Assembly (NCBI GenBank): GCA_018402255.1
Contig: JAGYIS010000005.1
Span: 186,001-250,000 of the forward strand
DNA: 64,000 bases
Reading direction: 5' to 3'
From: Marinobacter sp.
GTDB taxonomy: Bacteria > Pseudomonadota > Gammaproteobacteria > Pseudomonadales > Oleiphilaceae
Shown here in pieces: positions 39,352-50,132 of the stretch. The notes under the pieces are model-generated. The model was not told the origin of the DNA and did not search any database. It saw only the letters and a program-made list of their open reading frames with translations. Made by a program: the position numbers and the translations under genes. Each line of letters begins with the position of its first letter. The stretch's first letter is position 1.

Positions 39352-41649
39352 TTAATGTTCTCCAAGCCGAAGCGCCAGCCCTGAGGCTCGAACCACCTGC
39401 TGCCCCACGCTGTCTCTAAACACATGAGCGTCACCGGTGATCAGGCTGAACCAGTTTTTGGCCCGGGTGATGCCGGTGTATACCAGCTCCTTGGTGAGCA
39501 CTGGGCTGAGCCGGTCTGGCAACACCAGGCAGGTGTGGTTGAACTCCGAACCCTGGGATTTGTGCACCGTCATGGCGTAGACGGTTTCCAGCTGCTGCAG
39601 CCGGCTGGGCGAGATCCAGCGGATGCCGCCGGTGCTGTCAGCGCTCGGGAAGGCCACGCGCAGGGTGTCTTTCGGCTCGCCGGTGGCGGTTTTGTCCCAG
39701 GGCAGGCTGAAAGTAATGCCGATATCGCCGTTCATCAGGCCCAGGTTGTAGTCGTTGCCGGTAACCAGCACAGGGCGACCGGGGTACCAGCCTTCGGATC
39801 TCGGGATCAGTTTTTCTGCCAACAGATGCCTTGCCATTTGATCATTCAATCCTTCCACACCCCAGGGGCCTTTGCGTAACGCGCAGAGAATCTGGAAATC
39901 GTTGAACGCCTCCAGTACCTCAAGCGCCAGCGCGTCCCAATCTGCGCGGGGGCTGGTCGCGGTCAGGCCGTGATTCCGTAGCCGTTCGAGATAATGCCGG
40001 TAACCGACAGGAGGCTTCAGTGGCTGACTGTTCACCACTCGCCCTTGGCCAGCGTTGCGGAAGGCTTCCGGTGTGCCGGTGGTGGCGTGGCGGCAGATCT
40101 GTGCCAGGGTGTGTTCCAGCTCCGGTCTTGGGGTGTGGCCATTGAGCCAGATCACGTCATCGAAATCCGCGTTGCGGATCTGCTCTAAGACAGCCTTGTC
40201 CAATGTGTTGGAATTGACGGCTTCAGCCAGCTGGCGAATGCCGCTGTCCTGCTGGAACCGGTAGCTCTTGCGCAGCATGGCGACCGCCTGGTCCATGGCC
40301 TGGCCGTTGGGATCGACCAGGCCAGCCGGCACCTGGGATCCGGTGATGGTACTCAGCCATCGGGCGGTGGCCGGGGTGTAGTGAGCATCGAAAGCCCGCT
40401 GGCACAGCTCACCCAGCACCGCGCCGGCATCCACTGAGGCCAGCTGGTCCTTGTCGCCCAGCAGGATCAATTGGGCGTTGGTGGGCAGGGCGTCGAATAC
40501 CGAGGCCATCAGGTCGACATCGACCATCGAGGCTTCGTCGATCACCAGAATGTCCACCAACAGCGGGTTGTCCTTGTGATGGCGGAACTGGCGGGTATCC
40601 GGCCGGCTGCCCAGCAGGCGGTGCAGGGTGGTGACCTTGGTGGGGATGTCCTCCAGTGTTACGCCACCCGGCAGCTCGGTAAGGGGCAGTCGGTTGACGG
40701 CGCCGCCGATGGATTCGTTCAATCTGGCTGCGGCTTTACCGGTGGGCGCAGCCAGGCGGATGCGGTATTTACGCCCTGCCCGGGCCGGGTCGTCTGCAGC
40801 TACGGCCTGCAAGGCGGCCAGCAGGTTGACCACGGTGGTGGTTTTGCCGGTCCCGGGGCCGCCGGTGATCACGGCAAAGCGATTGCGGGCAGCGAGCGCG
40901 CAGGCCAGCTTCTGGTAATCCACCGATTCTGCAGCCGGGAACAAGGTGGCCAACGCCTGTGACAGGGTTTTCGCCGGAGCGCAGTCGGGGTCGGCCAGTG
41001 GCGATGGCAAGGCCAGGCGCTGCAAGATGCCCTCGGCAATGCGCTGTTCATAGCGCCAGAACCGGCGCAGGTACAGCCGGTTTTCGTTTAAAACGAGGGG
41101 TGTAGTAAGTGAGCCATCACTTACGGCCAGGGATCTGTCAAGAGAGGCTTTGCATTCCTCCAGGCTGGTCCGTGCAAACAAATCAGAGGGCTTCAGCTGA
41201 GTCAATTCGGCGGCTTCGGATTCGCTGAGACTGCTGTGAACGGGCTCCTCCGGCGGCAGCGATAAGGTGTTGCCGGCATCCGTCAGCAGGTTACTCAGAT
41301 CAATACAGACGTGGCCACGGCCGACCTGATGTGAGGCCAGCGCCGCCAGGAGCAACACCAGGGGTTGCGGGCGCTCGCCCTGCTCTTCTGACAAGTCACG
41401 GATCAAGCGGGCAAAGCCGACATCCAGCGGTCGAATCCACTGGGCCTGTTGCCACTGTTGCAGCAGGGCGTCGGTCTGTTCCAGGCTGGTCAACAAGGCA
41501 GAGTTATCCACAGCCCTTGGTGGGGTTTCTGGCACCGATGCTGTCGATAGCATCTTATCTACAGAATCGTCTGGAGCGCCGCCTTGTGTGTCGTCGCCCA
41601 GGTCCAGGGTAATCTGGTTGTCAGAATGGCCTTTGCGGGAACGGCTCAT
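39352..41649 (-). CDS. recD: Exodeoxyribonuclease V subunit alpha (RecD)
   Basis: A 765-residue SF1B helicase: N-terminal domain, Walker A ITGGPGTGKTTTVVNLLA near residue 260, Walker B LVIDEASMVDVDLMASVF, and the C-terminal helicase end TVHKSQGSEFNHTCLVLP and VYTGITRAKNWFSLI. It is the 5'-3' motor of RecBCD. Its ATG overlaps the recB stop (ATGA). Order recC-recB-recD on the minus strand, without the ptrA gene that separates recC and recB in E. coli. Confidence 0.95.
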   Translation of the reverse strand: MSRSRKGHSDNQITLDLGDDTQGGAPDDSVDKMLSTASVPETPPRAVDNSALLTSLEQTDALLQQWQQAQWIRPLDVGFARLIRDLSEEQGERPQPLVLLLAALASHQVGRGHVCIDLSNLLTDAGNTLSLPPEEPVHSSLSESEAAELTQLKPSDLFARTSLEECKASLDRSLAVSDGSLTTPLVLNENRLYLRRFWRYEQRIAEGILQRLALPSPLADPDCAPAKTLSQALATLFPAAESVDYQKLACALAARNRFAVITGGPGTGKTTTVVNLLAALQAVAADDPARAGRKYRIRLAAPTGKAAARLNESIGGAVNRLPLTELPGGVTLEDIPTKVTTLHRLLGSRPDTRQFRHHKDNPLLVDILVIDEASMVDVDLMASVFDALPTNAQLILLGDKDQLASVDAGAVLGELCQRAFDAHYTPATARWLSTITGSQVPAGLVDPNGQAMDQAVAMLRKSYRFQQDSGIRQLAEAVNSNTLDKAVLEQIRNADFDDVIWLNGHTPRPELEHTLAQICRHATTGTPEAFRNAGQGRVVNSQPLKPPVGYRHYLERLRNHGLTATSPRADWDALALEVLEAFNDFQILCALRKGPWGVEGLNDQMARHLLAEKLIPRSEGWYPGRPVLVTGNDYNLGLMNGDIGITFSLPWDKTATGEPKDTLRVAFPSADSTGGIRWISPSRLQQLETVYAMTVHKSQGSEFNHTCLVLPDRLSPVLTKELVYTGITRAKNWFSLITGDAHVFRDSVGQQVVRASGLALRLGEH

Positions 41650-44600
41650 GCGGCCACCTCCCCTGATCCGGGCTCGCCGTCAAACAAGGCATCCAGCTGT
41701 TCGATCAACACTTTCGGTGGTTTGTCGGTAAAGGCACCGCCGTTGGCTGCATTCACGCCACGGAGGAACAGGTAGACCGCGCCGCCGATGTGCTGATCGT
41801 AGTCGTAGCTGGGCAAGCGTGCCTTCAGCAGGCGATGCAGGGCCAGCAGGTAGAGCACGTATTGCAGGTCGTAGCGTTTGTCCAGAATGGCATCCCCCAT
41901 GGCCTGATCGGTGTAGGCGCTGTCGTCGTCACCCAGGGTATTGGATTTGTAGTCGAGCACGTAATACTGACCGTTGTGCTCGAACACCAGATCGATAAAG
42001 CCCTTGATCATTCCGTTGAAGCGGTTTTCCTCCACCTGCGGCCGGTCAGCGCTGTTCAGGGTATGACTGGTGATCAGCCGGTCGAGGGTGCGAACGTTGA
42101 CGTTGCGGCTTTCAAACCAGAACTCCAGTTCCGGGCGCAGGGTGGCCAGGCCCAGCAGACTGATGCTGTCTGTGCTGGCGCGTTGCAGTTGCAGTGGCCG
42201 CTGGATCAGTGCCAGTAGCCAATGTTCCAGTGGTTCAACCCAGTCTTGCCAGCCCCGCGTGCCGCAGCGGCGTGTGAGCTGTTCCCGCAGCATGGCGGGG
42301 TTATCCACAATCTGTTGAAAGCCGTGTTGGCTGCACCATTCCAGCAGCTCATGCAGGAAGGTACCGGGGCCAGCGCCCTTGGGGAAGTTGTGGTGGTTGC
42401 GGGCGTCTGGCATCGGCGTGGTGCCTTCTTCCTGATCCTGTGTACTTTCTTCCAGCAGGTTCTGGGTCTGGGCGTCTTCTACCTCGCCGGTGAAGGCGAT
42501 GCCGGTGCCGGCCATACCGGTGTATTCGATCGACGAGTAGCTGGCAATCCACCAGTCCTCTTTGGCGGCACGACTGGACAGCAACGCCGGCCCCAGGGCG
42601 TCGGGTGTGGGTGCCGTGTACTGGCTGGCGCTGGATTCGGGCAGCGGGCCTACGGTGATTTCCGGTCGGCCTTCGGCCAATCGGGCCAGGCAATCGGTGA
42701 TCCGGCTGTCTGCGTTGCCGGCGATCAGGTAACCCAGGCCGCTTAGGTGCCAGTTGTCCAGCGCCGCCGCGCCGACCCAGGTGGCAAACCGAGCCCGGGT
42801 CAGAGCCACGTAGAGTTTGCGGATGTCTTCGCCGAGGCGTTCCTGGTCAGCATGGGCGACGTCATCGGGGGTCGGATCGAACACCGTGATCAGTTTGCCC
42901 TGGGGATCGTGGTAGCGCACAAAAGCCTGCTTTTCGCTTTCGCTGCGGAACGCCGTGCCAAAGGGTAGAAACACCAGCGGGTATTCCAGGCCCTTGGACT
43001 TGTGCACGGTGATGACCTTCACCAGCCCGGCGTCGCTTTCCAGGCGCAGGGTGCGGTGTTCGTCTTCTTCGTCCGCCGCCCGCAGAATCTGGGTGAAGTG
43101 ATGCACCAGCGCGTGTTCACCGTCCAGTTGCAAGCTGTCCTGTTGCAGCAGTTCGGCGATGTGCAGGATGTCGGTCAGCCGGCGTTCGCCGTCGGCTCGC
43201 TGCAGCAACCGCCCGGGTACTTCAAAGTCCATCAGGAAACTGCGCAGCATGGGTAGCACACCCTGGTTCTGCCACTGCTGCTGGTAGTTTTGAAAGCGCT
43301 CGATTTCCCGTTCCAGCACCAGCTCATCGGTCAGCAACAGGTCCATCGCTTGCCAGGACTGACCCAGCGTGGGCGTGGCCAGAGCGGCGCGGGTGTAGGC
43401 CAGTTGCCGGGGCTCGGCAAAGGCTCGCAGCCAGCACAGCACTTCTTTGGCTTCCTGCGAAGTCAGCACCGAGTCCCGATCCGACAGATACACGCTTTTG
43501 ATGCGTCGTTGGCTCAGGGCATCCCGCACGGCGGCGGCTTCATTACGGTTATTGACCAGCACAGCAATATCATTGGGCGCGACCGGTTGCAGATCCGTCG
43601 GGTCGTCTGGCAGGGCAAAACCTGCCTGCCCGGTCTGGCCCAGCGTCAGCAGCCGGGCAATCTCGCTGGCGCAGGTTTCCGCCACATCGGCGGTGGCGGT
43701 GCCTTTGGCCAGGGCTTTCGGATTACCGTCTTTGTCCTCTTCCGACGATTCGTGGGTCCAGAACATCAGGCTGGGTTGCTGCTCGCCGTTCACCGACCAC
43801 AGGCGTTTGGTGCCGTTGGCATCCACGCCCTGAAACGGAAGCGGTGAGGTGTCGCCTTTGCCAAACAGGAAGGCACCCCGGGTGCTGTGCTGGTCGCTGT
43901 AGTCAAACACCCGGTTGACCGCATCCACCATGGACCTGGCGGAACGGAAATTCTTGCCCAGGGTGTAGGTGCGTTCCTTGACGCCCTGGCGGGCCTGCAG
44001 ATAGGTGTAAATGTCCGCGCCACGGAAGCCGTAGATGGCCTGTTTCGGGTCGCCGATCATCAGCAGGCAGGTGCTGGGGTCGCCCTCCGCCACGTTATAG
44101 ATCCGGTCGAAAATGCGGTATTGCACCGGGTCCGTATCCTGGAACTCGTCGATCAGTGCCACCGGGAACTGACGGCGGATGGTAGCCGCCAGCTGTTCGC
44201 CCCGGGGACCGTGCAGAGCGTCGTCCAGGCGGGTGAGCAGGTCGTCAAAACCCATCTCCGAACGTTGCTGTTTTTCCGTTTCCAGGCGTGTGGCAACCCA
44301 GTGGCTGGCATGGCGCAGAATGTCGGATTTGGCGCTGGGCTGGTTCTGGCCGAACGCCATCAGCGCTGCGATAGCCTCAAAAGCCGGATGGTCGGGAGCC
44401 GGATCATCCCCTTTGAGAATGTTGTCCAGGCCTTCCGGGGTCTGGTTCTTGAACCCGGCAGCGCTGTCGAGTTTTTCGGGCAACAAATCATCTGAGTCGG
44501 TCCAGGCGATCAGCGAGTCCCAGACCTTGAGCATGGCATTCTTGCTGCCACCGTGCAGCCGTTTGCTCTTGTTCAGTTCGTTCAGCAGGTCAGTCACTTC

Positions 44601-45374
44601 GCCCTGCCACCCGGCCCAGGGCTGAGCTTTGAGTTCCTGTGACTGTGTCAGTCGTTCGCTGACCACCTTATTGATGGCCTGGTGCACGTTGTCCGGGGGC
44701 GTACCCAGGGACTCGGGATCATCAATCAGGTTGCGCACAGCCTTGCGCAGGTCGGTGGGGGTTTTCCAGTGGCTCAGGGCCTCGTCCATCAGCGCCGGTG
44801 GCAGTGGGTACACAAAGGTACGCCAGTAATCACGGGCCACGTCATCCAGCAGCTCGCTCTGGTCGGTTTCCAGGGTCAGCTTGAACAGGCTGCCGCTGTC
44901 GAAGGCGTGCTCGCTCAACATGCGATTGCAGAAGCCGTGAATGGTAGACACCGCCGCCTCGTCCATCCATTCGGCGGCCAGTAGCAGCTTTTTCCGGCAC
45001 TCAGGCCAGGTTGACCGGTCCGGATAGCTGTCATTTCTCAACTGATAGATCAGCGCGGTTTCCGCGGGCGGCGCGGGCTCGTCCGGTGTCTCCGAGAACA
45101 CCTCCGCTGCTTGCGTCAGCCGGGTGCGAATACGGTCCCGCAGCTCTTTGGTAGCCGCTTCAGTGAAAGTGACCACCAGCAGATTGGGCGGCAGCAGGTC
45201 TTTCGGCAGCGGGCTGTCAGCGGGCTGGCCGTGGCCCAGCACCAGGCGCACATACAGAATGGCAATGGTGAAGGTCTTACCAGTGCCGGCGCTGGCCTCA
45301 ATCAGGGCACTGCCGTTCAGGGGTAACGCCAGTGGGTCAAGATCAGGATTGAAGTTGCTCATTGGATCACTCAT
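41646..45374 (-). CDS. recB: Exodeoxyribonuclease V subunit beta (RecB)
   Basis: A 1242-residue subunit: N-terminal SF1A helicase with Walker A ASAGTGKT (residues 27-34), ALIDEFQDTDPVQYRIFDR, the C-terminal helicase motif ITVHKSKGLEYPLVFLPF, and a RecB nuclease domain with FIDLVFEHNGQYYVLDYKSN, whose Asp and Lys are catalytic. It starts at ATG 45374, which overlaps the recC stop; a longer open frame of 17 codons upstream is inside recC and unlikely. Confidence 0.95.
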   Translation of the reverse strand: MSDPMSNFNPDLDPLALPLNGSALIEASAGTGKTFTIAILYVRLVLGHGQPADSPLPKDLLPPNLLVVTFTEAATKELRDRIRTRLTQAAEVFSETPDEPAPPAETALIYQLRNDSYPDRSTWPECRKKLLLAAEWMDEAAVSTIHGFCNRMLSEHAFDSGSLFKLTLETDQSELLDDVARDYWRTFVYPLPPALMDEALSHWKTPTDLRKAVRNLIDDPESLGTPPDNVHQAINKVVSERLTQSQELKAQPWAGWQGEVTDLLNELNKSKRLHGGSKNAMLKVWDSLIAWTDSDDLLPEKLDSAAGFKNQTPEGLDNILKGDDPAPDHPAFEAIAALMAFGQNQPSAKSDILRHASHWVATRLETEKQQRSEMGFDDLLTRLDDALHGPRGEQLAATIRRQFPVALIDEFQDTDPVQYRIFDRIYNVAEGDPSTCLLMIGDPKQAIYGFRGADIYTYLQARQGVKERTYTLGKNFRSARSMVDAVNRVFDYSDQHSTRGAFLFGKGDTSPLPFQGVDANGTKRLWSVNGEQQPSLMFWTHESSEEDKDGNPKALAKGTATADVAETCASEIARLLTLGQTGQAGFALPDDPTDLQPVAPNDIAVLVNNRNEAAAVRDALSQRRIKSVYLSDRDSVLTSQEAKEVLCWLRAFAEPRQLAYTRAALATPTLGQSWQAMDLLLTDELVLEREIERFQNYQQQWQNQGVLPMLRSFLMDFEVPGRLLQRADGERRLTDILHIAELLQQDSLQLDGEHALVHHFTQILRAADEEDEHRTLRLESDAGLVKVITVHKSKGLEYPLVFLPFGTAFRSESEKQAFVRYHDPQGKLITVFDPTPDDVAHADQERLGEDIRKLYVALTRARFATWVGAAALDNWHLSGLGYLIAGNADSRITDCLARLAEGRPEITVGPLPESSASQYTAPTPDALGPALLSSRAAKEDWWIASYSSIEYTGMAGTGIAFTGEVEDAQTQNLLEESTQDQEEGTTPMPDARNHHNFPKGAGPGTFLHELLEWCSQHGFQQIVDNPAMLREQLTRRCGTRGWQDWVEPLEHWLLALIQRPLQLQRASTDSISLLGLATLRPELEFWFESRNVNVRTLDRLITSHTLNSADRPQVEENRFNGMIKGFIDLVFEHNGQYYVLDYKSNTLGDDDSAYTDQAMGDAILDKRYDLQYVLYLLALHRLLKARLPSYDYDQHIGGAVYLFLRGVNAANGGAFTDKPPKVLIEQLDALFDGEPGSGEVAA

Positions 45375-48300
45375 TCCAGCCCTCCGATCTGCTCGGCCGC
45401 GGATTTGCCCTGCTCGGCTTCCCACAATGGTACATAGAGCTGGTGTAGTAAGGCTTCAAACTCGCCGCTGGCCAGCAGCATCTCGGCGTTTTCATAGGCG
45501 CCGCGAAGGTAGCCCGTGTCCCGCTCCAGGGCGGTGCTGAAGTGTTGCTCCGCATCGCTGATGGCCCGTTCATGGTCACCGCGGAGGTTCTTGCTTTGGT
45601 AAAAGCTGTAAATCCAGGCAAAGCCGGCCTCGCAGTGAATGGGCAGGGCCCGGGTGGTGGCCTCCATCCAGCGGCTCAGAATGGCGTCGAAATGCCTCTG
45701 AGCCTGCTCTGGGGCCATCGGGGCAAAGCGGAATTTGCGGCCTTCTTCCTTGCCCAGAATCAGGGTCTCAAAGGGCTGACCGCTCAGCTGGCCGGCCAAA
45801 TGAATCACCCAGTCCCGCATCAGGTTGGCGTAGCGTACTTTCTTGCTGTAACCGGCGCCGGTCAGCAGGCCCGAGCTGGCCACCACCAGCCGGCATAACT
45901 GGCCTGCGGGGTTGCTGCGCAGGCCGTCGACCAAGTCCACCACGTCCACGGTGCCGAGGGCGTTCTCAAACCGGAGATCAAAAGGCAAAGGCTCGGCCAC
46001 CGCTTCCGGCCATTCGGCCAGGGCACCGTGGTAGCGCTCGAACAGATCCGGCAAGCGCCCGGACAGCTCTGAGCGCAGCCGGTGTTCGGTCACGCCCATG
46101 CCCAGATCGCCGCGGCGGGCCATGCGGTCGAGGGTGGTTTCCAGCCGCTGGTGCAATTCCGCCTCAGAGCCCGCTTTCAACACGCTTTGCTGAATCAGCT
46201 CGTTATCCAGACGCCATCGATCGAGGCCGTTCAGGTCGAAGTTTTCGTTGTCGGTGTCTTCGTCTTCTACCTCCTCAAAGCGCACCTGCAGCCGGCGCTG
46301 GTAAAAGGTGTCGATGGGTTTTTTCAGGAAGCTGGCCAGATCGTTCAGGGTGATGGGTTCTTCCGGGGTCTGGTAAGGCAAAGCCTCTTGCGTGCGCTGC
46401 GCCGCCTCAAGGCCATGGGCGCTGCGCCATTCCCGCTCGTAGGTGAACAGCTGGCGGGCTTGCAATACTTCGGCCAGAGGTTTCGGAACGGCGTCTTCGC
46501 CCTCGCCCAGACCGTTGGCTTTCGGGAAGTAATCCCGGCTGAACGGTTGCAGCGGGTGCTGGGTGGTCAGGGCTTTGATAACCCCGGTGTCCGTGTTGCC
46601 CGCGACTGTCCACAGGCTGTCCAGATGATCCTGCAGCTGGCCGACCAGGACTGACGGTGGCCGTTCGGAGTCGTCCTTGATACTGCGCCCTACCCAGCTG
46701 ATGTACAGCTGTTCACGGGCCGACAGCAGGGCTTCCAGGAACAGATAGCGGTCGTCTTCCCGGCGGGAGCGGTCCCCGGGCCGGTAATCCTGAGCCATCA
46801 GGTCGAAATCCACCGGTGGCCGGGAGCGTGGGTAGTCGCCGTCGTTCATACCCAGCAGGCATACCTTGCGGAAGGGTATGGCCCGCATCGGCATCAGGGT
46901 GGCAAAATTGACTTTGCCGGCCAGAAAGCGCTGGTTCAGGCCGCCCTCATCCAGGCCTTGCAAGAGCACGTCTTTGACGATGTTCAGGGGCAGCGTTTGC
47001 GACTCCAGGCCGGCCGCCAGTGCATCTTCCAGCCATTGTTCCAGCTGGCGGCGGAACCGGTTGAGCAACAGCAGATCGCTGCCCTCGACTTTCTCGAAAA
47101 ACTGCCCGAGCATGCCCGAGAACAAGCTGTCCCAATCGCCGGGCGTGCGGCTGCTTTGCAGCGCCTGCCATAACACTTCCAGCTGGTGCACGAACTCGCT
47201 CAAGCGACCGGCCAGGCTGGCCTGCAGGCCGCCGATTTCGCCGTAAGGTTCCACCCCGGCCCAGGGCTCGTCCTCGCCCATGCCGTAACCCAACAGCATG
47301 GATCGCAAGCCGGATTGCCAGGTGTTGCGATCCAGCTCCGCCGGCAGCGCCAAGCTCTCCCGGTGCTGGCCGTGCAGGCCCCAGCGGATGTTGGCGCCTT
47401 CCACCCAGCGCCGGGCCAGGGGAATTTCGTCTTCAGTGATGGCAAAGCGGTCGCGAATACCGGGCACTTCCAGCAGGCTGATAATCTCGCTCACCCCAAA
47501 GCGACTGCGGGGCAACGACATCAGGGTTTCCAGAGCAATCAGCACCGGCTCGTGGTGGCGCTGGCCCTGGTCGGAAATGGTGAATGGAATGTGGCGCTTG
47601 CGCCCTGGCTGATAGCGGCCGAACACCGCCTGAATGTGGGCGGCGTAGACGTTGATGTCGGGCACCATGACAATCACATCCCGGGGTCGCAGGGAGGGGT
47701 CGGCATTGAATGCGGCGAGCAGCTGGTCGTGCAGGATTTCCACTTCCCGCTGGGGTCCGTGAGCATTGTGGAACACCACGGAATGATCCTGGGTCAGGTC
47801 CAGCTGGCGCTGCTGGTCGCGGATTTCCTGTAGCGGCGTCAGGTTGTGAATGTCATTTTGCAGTTGGTGCAGCAGACAGGGCGCTTCACCGGCACCGTGT
47901 TCCGAGAAAATATCGATCTTCTGGCCGGGGGTCTGGAAGCTGCTGCGGTAGTCGTCCGGATTGTCGAATTCGTCCAGCAGGCGGATGTAGTCCCGGCCCT
48001 GTTTGCCCCAGGCCGCCAGCAGCGGGTTGGCGTGCTGGTGCAGCTGGTCCGGGTCGTCAATCTGCGACAGCACCGGATGCGCCATGCCCCGTTTGCGTTC
48101 GGCTTTCAGCAGCTCGCGGTCGCTGATGATATCGGCCCAGTAAAACTGGCAGGGGTTGTGCACGCACAGCACCACCTGGCTGAAGCGACTCAAAACCGAC
48201 AGTGCTTCCAGCGCCTGGCGGGGCAGCGACGACACCCCGAACACCACGAAGCGTTTGGGCAACCGGCCCGGATTGGCCGGCGCGTTGATGCGTTGGCCCT

Positions 48301-48964
48301 GCTCCATAAAACGGGTGTGGATTTGCGAACGGCTGGTGTGGGCCTCGTTGCCTACGTCCTCGACCAGCTTGCGCCAGAGCAGCGGCTGCCAGCGGGTTTC
48401 CGGATCCAGGGCTTTATGTTCGCCGCGGGCGGTGATGACGATGTCTTTGCCCTGCTCCCAGGCCGCCAGCCAGTCGGCGCGGAACACCTGGTACTGGTCA
48501 AACAGGTCCGCCACTTTTTCGGCCAGCTGGAAGTTGCGCAGATCGGTGTCGCTGCCATCCAGAAACCGCGCCAGTGGCGTGAAGGCCTCATCCTGCCCGA
48601 CCAGTTCCGGCAACAACCGGTACAGCCGCCAGACCAGCCGGCGTTTGTCGAACGGGGACTGCTCCGGCACCTCGCCATCCGGCAGCACCGCACGATAGGC
48701 CTGCCAGATAAACCGCGCCGGAAACAGGAAATCCATGCCGGCGGCAATGCCCAGGCCGCCGTCCACGCCATCCTCTGTGCGCTTTTCCGCGAGGGCCAGC
48801 TTCAGCCACTGGGCAATGCCGTTACTCTGCACCAGAAAGGTCTCGCTCTGCAGCGGCGGCATCGGGTTTTGCCGGCAGATGTACACCACCGCCCGGCGCA
48901 GGTCTTCCAGATGATTGGCGTGGATGGCGTGAAAGCCGGGTTCAATGGTGGATGAGGCCGCCAT
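45371..48964 (-). CDS. recC: Exodeoxyribonuclease V subunit gamma (RecC)
   Basis: A 1197-residue protein of the RecC family, with the typical FLVQSNGIAQWLKLALAE, RFVVFGVSSLPRQALEALSVL and CLLGMNDGDYPRSRPPVDFDLM. RecC holds the inactive nuclease-like fold that recognises Chi and the pins that split the duplex. It is the first gene of the recCBD operon. Length exceeds the E. coli protein (1122), which is within family range. Confidence 0.95.
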   Translation of the reverse strand: MAASSTIEPGFHAIHANHLEDLRRAVVYICRQNPMPPLQSETFLVQSNGIAQWLKLALAEKRTEDGVDGGLGIAAGMDFLFPARFIWQAYRAVLPDGEVPEQSPFDKRRLVWRLYRLLPELVGQDEAFTPLARFLDGSDTDLRNFQLAEKVADLFDQYQVFRADWLAAWEQGKDIVITARGEHKALDPETRWQPLLWRKLVEDVGNEAHTSRSQIHTRFMEQGQRINAPANPGRLPKRFVVFGVSSLPRQALEALSVLSRFSQVVLCVHNPCQFYWADIISDRELLKAERKRGMAHPVLSQIDDPDQLHQHANPLLAAWGKQGRDYIRLLDEFDNPDDYRSSFQTPGQKIDIFSEHGAGEAPCLLHQLQNDIHNLTPLQEIRDQQRQLDLTQDHSVVFHNAHGPQREVEILHDQLLAAFNADPSLRPRDVIVMVPDINVYAAHIQAVFGRYQPGRKRHIPFTISDQGQRHHEPVLIALETLMSLPRSRFGVSEIISLLEVPGIRDRFAITEDEIPLARRWVEGANIRWGLHGQHRESLALPAELDRNTWQSGLRSMLLGYGMGEDEPWAGVEPYGEIGGLQASLAGRLSEFVHQLEVLWQALQSSRTPGDWDSLFSGMLGQFFEKVEGSDLLLLNRFRRQLEQWLEDALAAGLESQTLPLNIVKDVLLQGLDEGGLNQRFLAGKVNFATLMPMRAIPFRKVCLLGMNDGDYPRSRPPVDFDLMAQDYRPGDRSRREDDRYLFLEALLSAREQLYISWVGRSIKDDSERPPSVLVGQLQDHLDSLWTVAGNTDTGVIKALTTQHPLQPFSRDYFPKANGLGEGEDAVPKPLAEVLQARQLFTYEREWRSAHGLEAAQRTQEALPYQTPEEPITLNDLASFLKKPIDTFYQRRLQVRFEEVEDEDTDNENFDLNGLDRWRLDNELIQQSVLKAGSEAELHQRLETTLDRMARRGDLGMGVTEHRLRSELSGRLPDLFERYHGALAEWPEAVAEPLPFDLRFENALGTVDVVDLVDGLRSNPAGQLCRLVVASSGLLTGAGYSKKVRYANLMRDWVIHLAGQLSGQPFETLILGKEEGRKFRFAPMAPEQAQRHFDAILSRWMEATTRALPIHCEAGFAWIYSFYQSKNLRGDHERAISDAEQHFSTALERDTGYLRGAYENAEMLLASGEFEALLHQLYVPLWEAEQGKSAAEQIGGLE

Positions 48965-49175
48965 GGGATTCCTTGTCTGGTACTCGAGTCAATCCTGATG
49001 GTACAGGTTACCGTATGTGACATCAGAAACAGATCGTTTGAAACGAGAGATCGCCTGAAATACTAGCGGAACGAAACGACAAATTGTGTCGCAGGCGTCC
49101 AATAGTGGGAGTGATGACATATGAGGTTTGATTGCTGGTGCAGACGATGTCAAACAGAGCTATCAGTGACCAACG

Positions 49176-49604
49176 ATGAACAAGATTGAACTGGTCCGCG
49201 CAGCGGTAGAGCAGCAGCTGAGTGATATCTACGATCTCTTGGCCATGCGGCTGCTGTTTGCGCCGGAATGGGTTGAGGTCACGATCGAGAAAGAGATCCG
49301 CGATCTGTTTGTCTACCCGGAACGACTGGAAACCAGCTACCGCCATGAATGGGCGTCTCTCGCGACCAGGGCTCTTTACAATCAGGGCTTTACCGATCAT
49401 TGGCGAACGGAACAGGACAACCTCGACCGGTACCTCCGATTTCTCAAGCAGCAGGCGATCCCGCGCTGTATCCACAACCACGTTGGACTTTTCCAGATGT
49501 TGGGCGAGGCTATTGCGGTACAACGCTCGGACAACACCCTTGCCTTCCCTGATCCCAGGCGCTGTGCCCTGATGCGAATGATCTGGCCTGAAACGCCAGA
49601 TTGA
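49176..49604 (+). CDS. Hypothetical protein
   Basis: A 142-residue acidic, mostly helical protein without signal peptide or membrane segment (MNKIELVRAAVEQQLSDIYD to MIWPETPD). I recognise no domain. It is a single gene, divergent from recC, and precedes the DUF4864 gene by 65 bases. The long reverse frame in this place has no such coding character. Confidence 0.55.
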   Translation: MNKIELVRAAVEQQLSDIYDLLAMRLLFAPEWVEVTIEKEIRDLFVYPERLETSYRHEWASLATRALYNQGFTDHWRTEQDNLDRYLRFLKQQAIPRCIHNHVGLFQMLGEAIAVQRSDNTLAFPDPRRCALMRMIWPETPD

Positions 49605-49669
49605 TAAACGAATCTACCTGGCGTGTTACACCGTATTGATTAAATATTGAACAGCTAAAGGTGCTCGTC

Positions 49670-50110
49670 ATGGGGCTCAAGGAAAGCAATATCAGTAAAG
49701 CGGCGGTCCTGGCGGTCATCGGTGTTGTGGCATTGGCCTTGCTATGGTCGCCAAGGCCTATGGCGAGCGACGCCGATGCGCAAATTAGGGATGCGATCCT
49801 CAGTCAGATTGAAGCGTTCGCCAATAACGACGGTGATCAGGCGTGGGCTCATGCCTCCGAAGGTATCCAGCGCCGGTTTGGTTCTTCGCAGGTGTTTCTC
49901 AACATGGTTCGCGAGGCCTACCCGGCGGTACACAGCGCAACCGCCATCGAATTCACCGAGCGTGTGCCGCACGGCTCGTTTGATATCCAGACCGTTCGAT
50001 TGCAGGGGCCCGAGGGCAAACGCTGGGACGCCTATTATCGTATGGAACAGGGCGATGGTTCCTGGAAGATCGCAGGCGTACGCTTGCAACCGGCCGATCC
50101 AGGTATCTGA
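49670..50110 (+). CDS. DUF4864-like protein with N-terminal membrane anchor
   Basis: From ATG 49670, 146 residues: an N-terminal hydrophobic helix (AAVLAVIGVVALALLW) that is an uncleaved anchor or signal peptide, then a small NTF2-like domain matching the DUF4864 pattern (IRDAILSQIEAFANNDGDQAWAHAS, RFGSSQVFLNMVREAYP). Such domains are probably periplasmic and of unknown function. It is read in the same direction as the preceding hypothetical gene. Confidence 0.7.
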   Translation: MGLKESNISKAAVLAVIGVVALALLWSPRPMASDADAQIRDAILSQIEAFANNDGDQAWAHASEGIQRRFGSSQVFLNMVREAYPAVHSATAIEFTERVPHGSFDIQTVRLQGPEGKRWDAYYRMEQGDGSWKIAGVRLQPADPGI

Positions 50111-50132
50111 GGTCTTGGGACAGTGCCCGGCT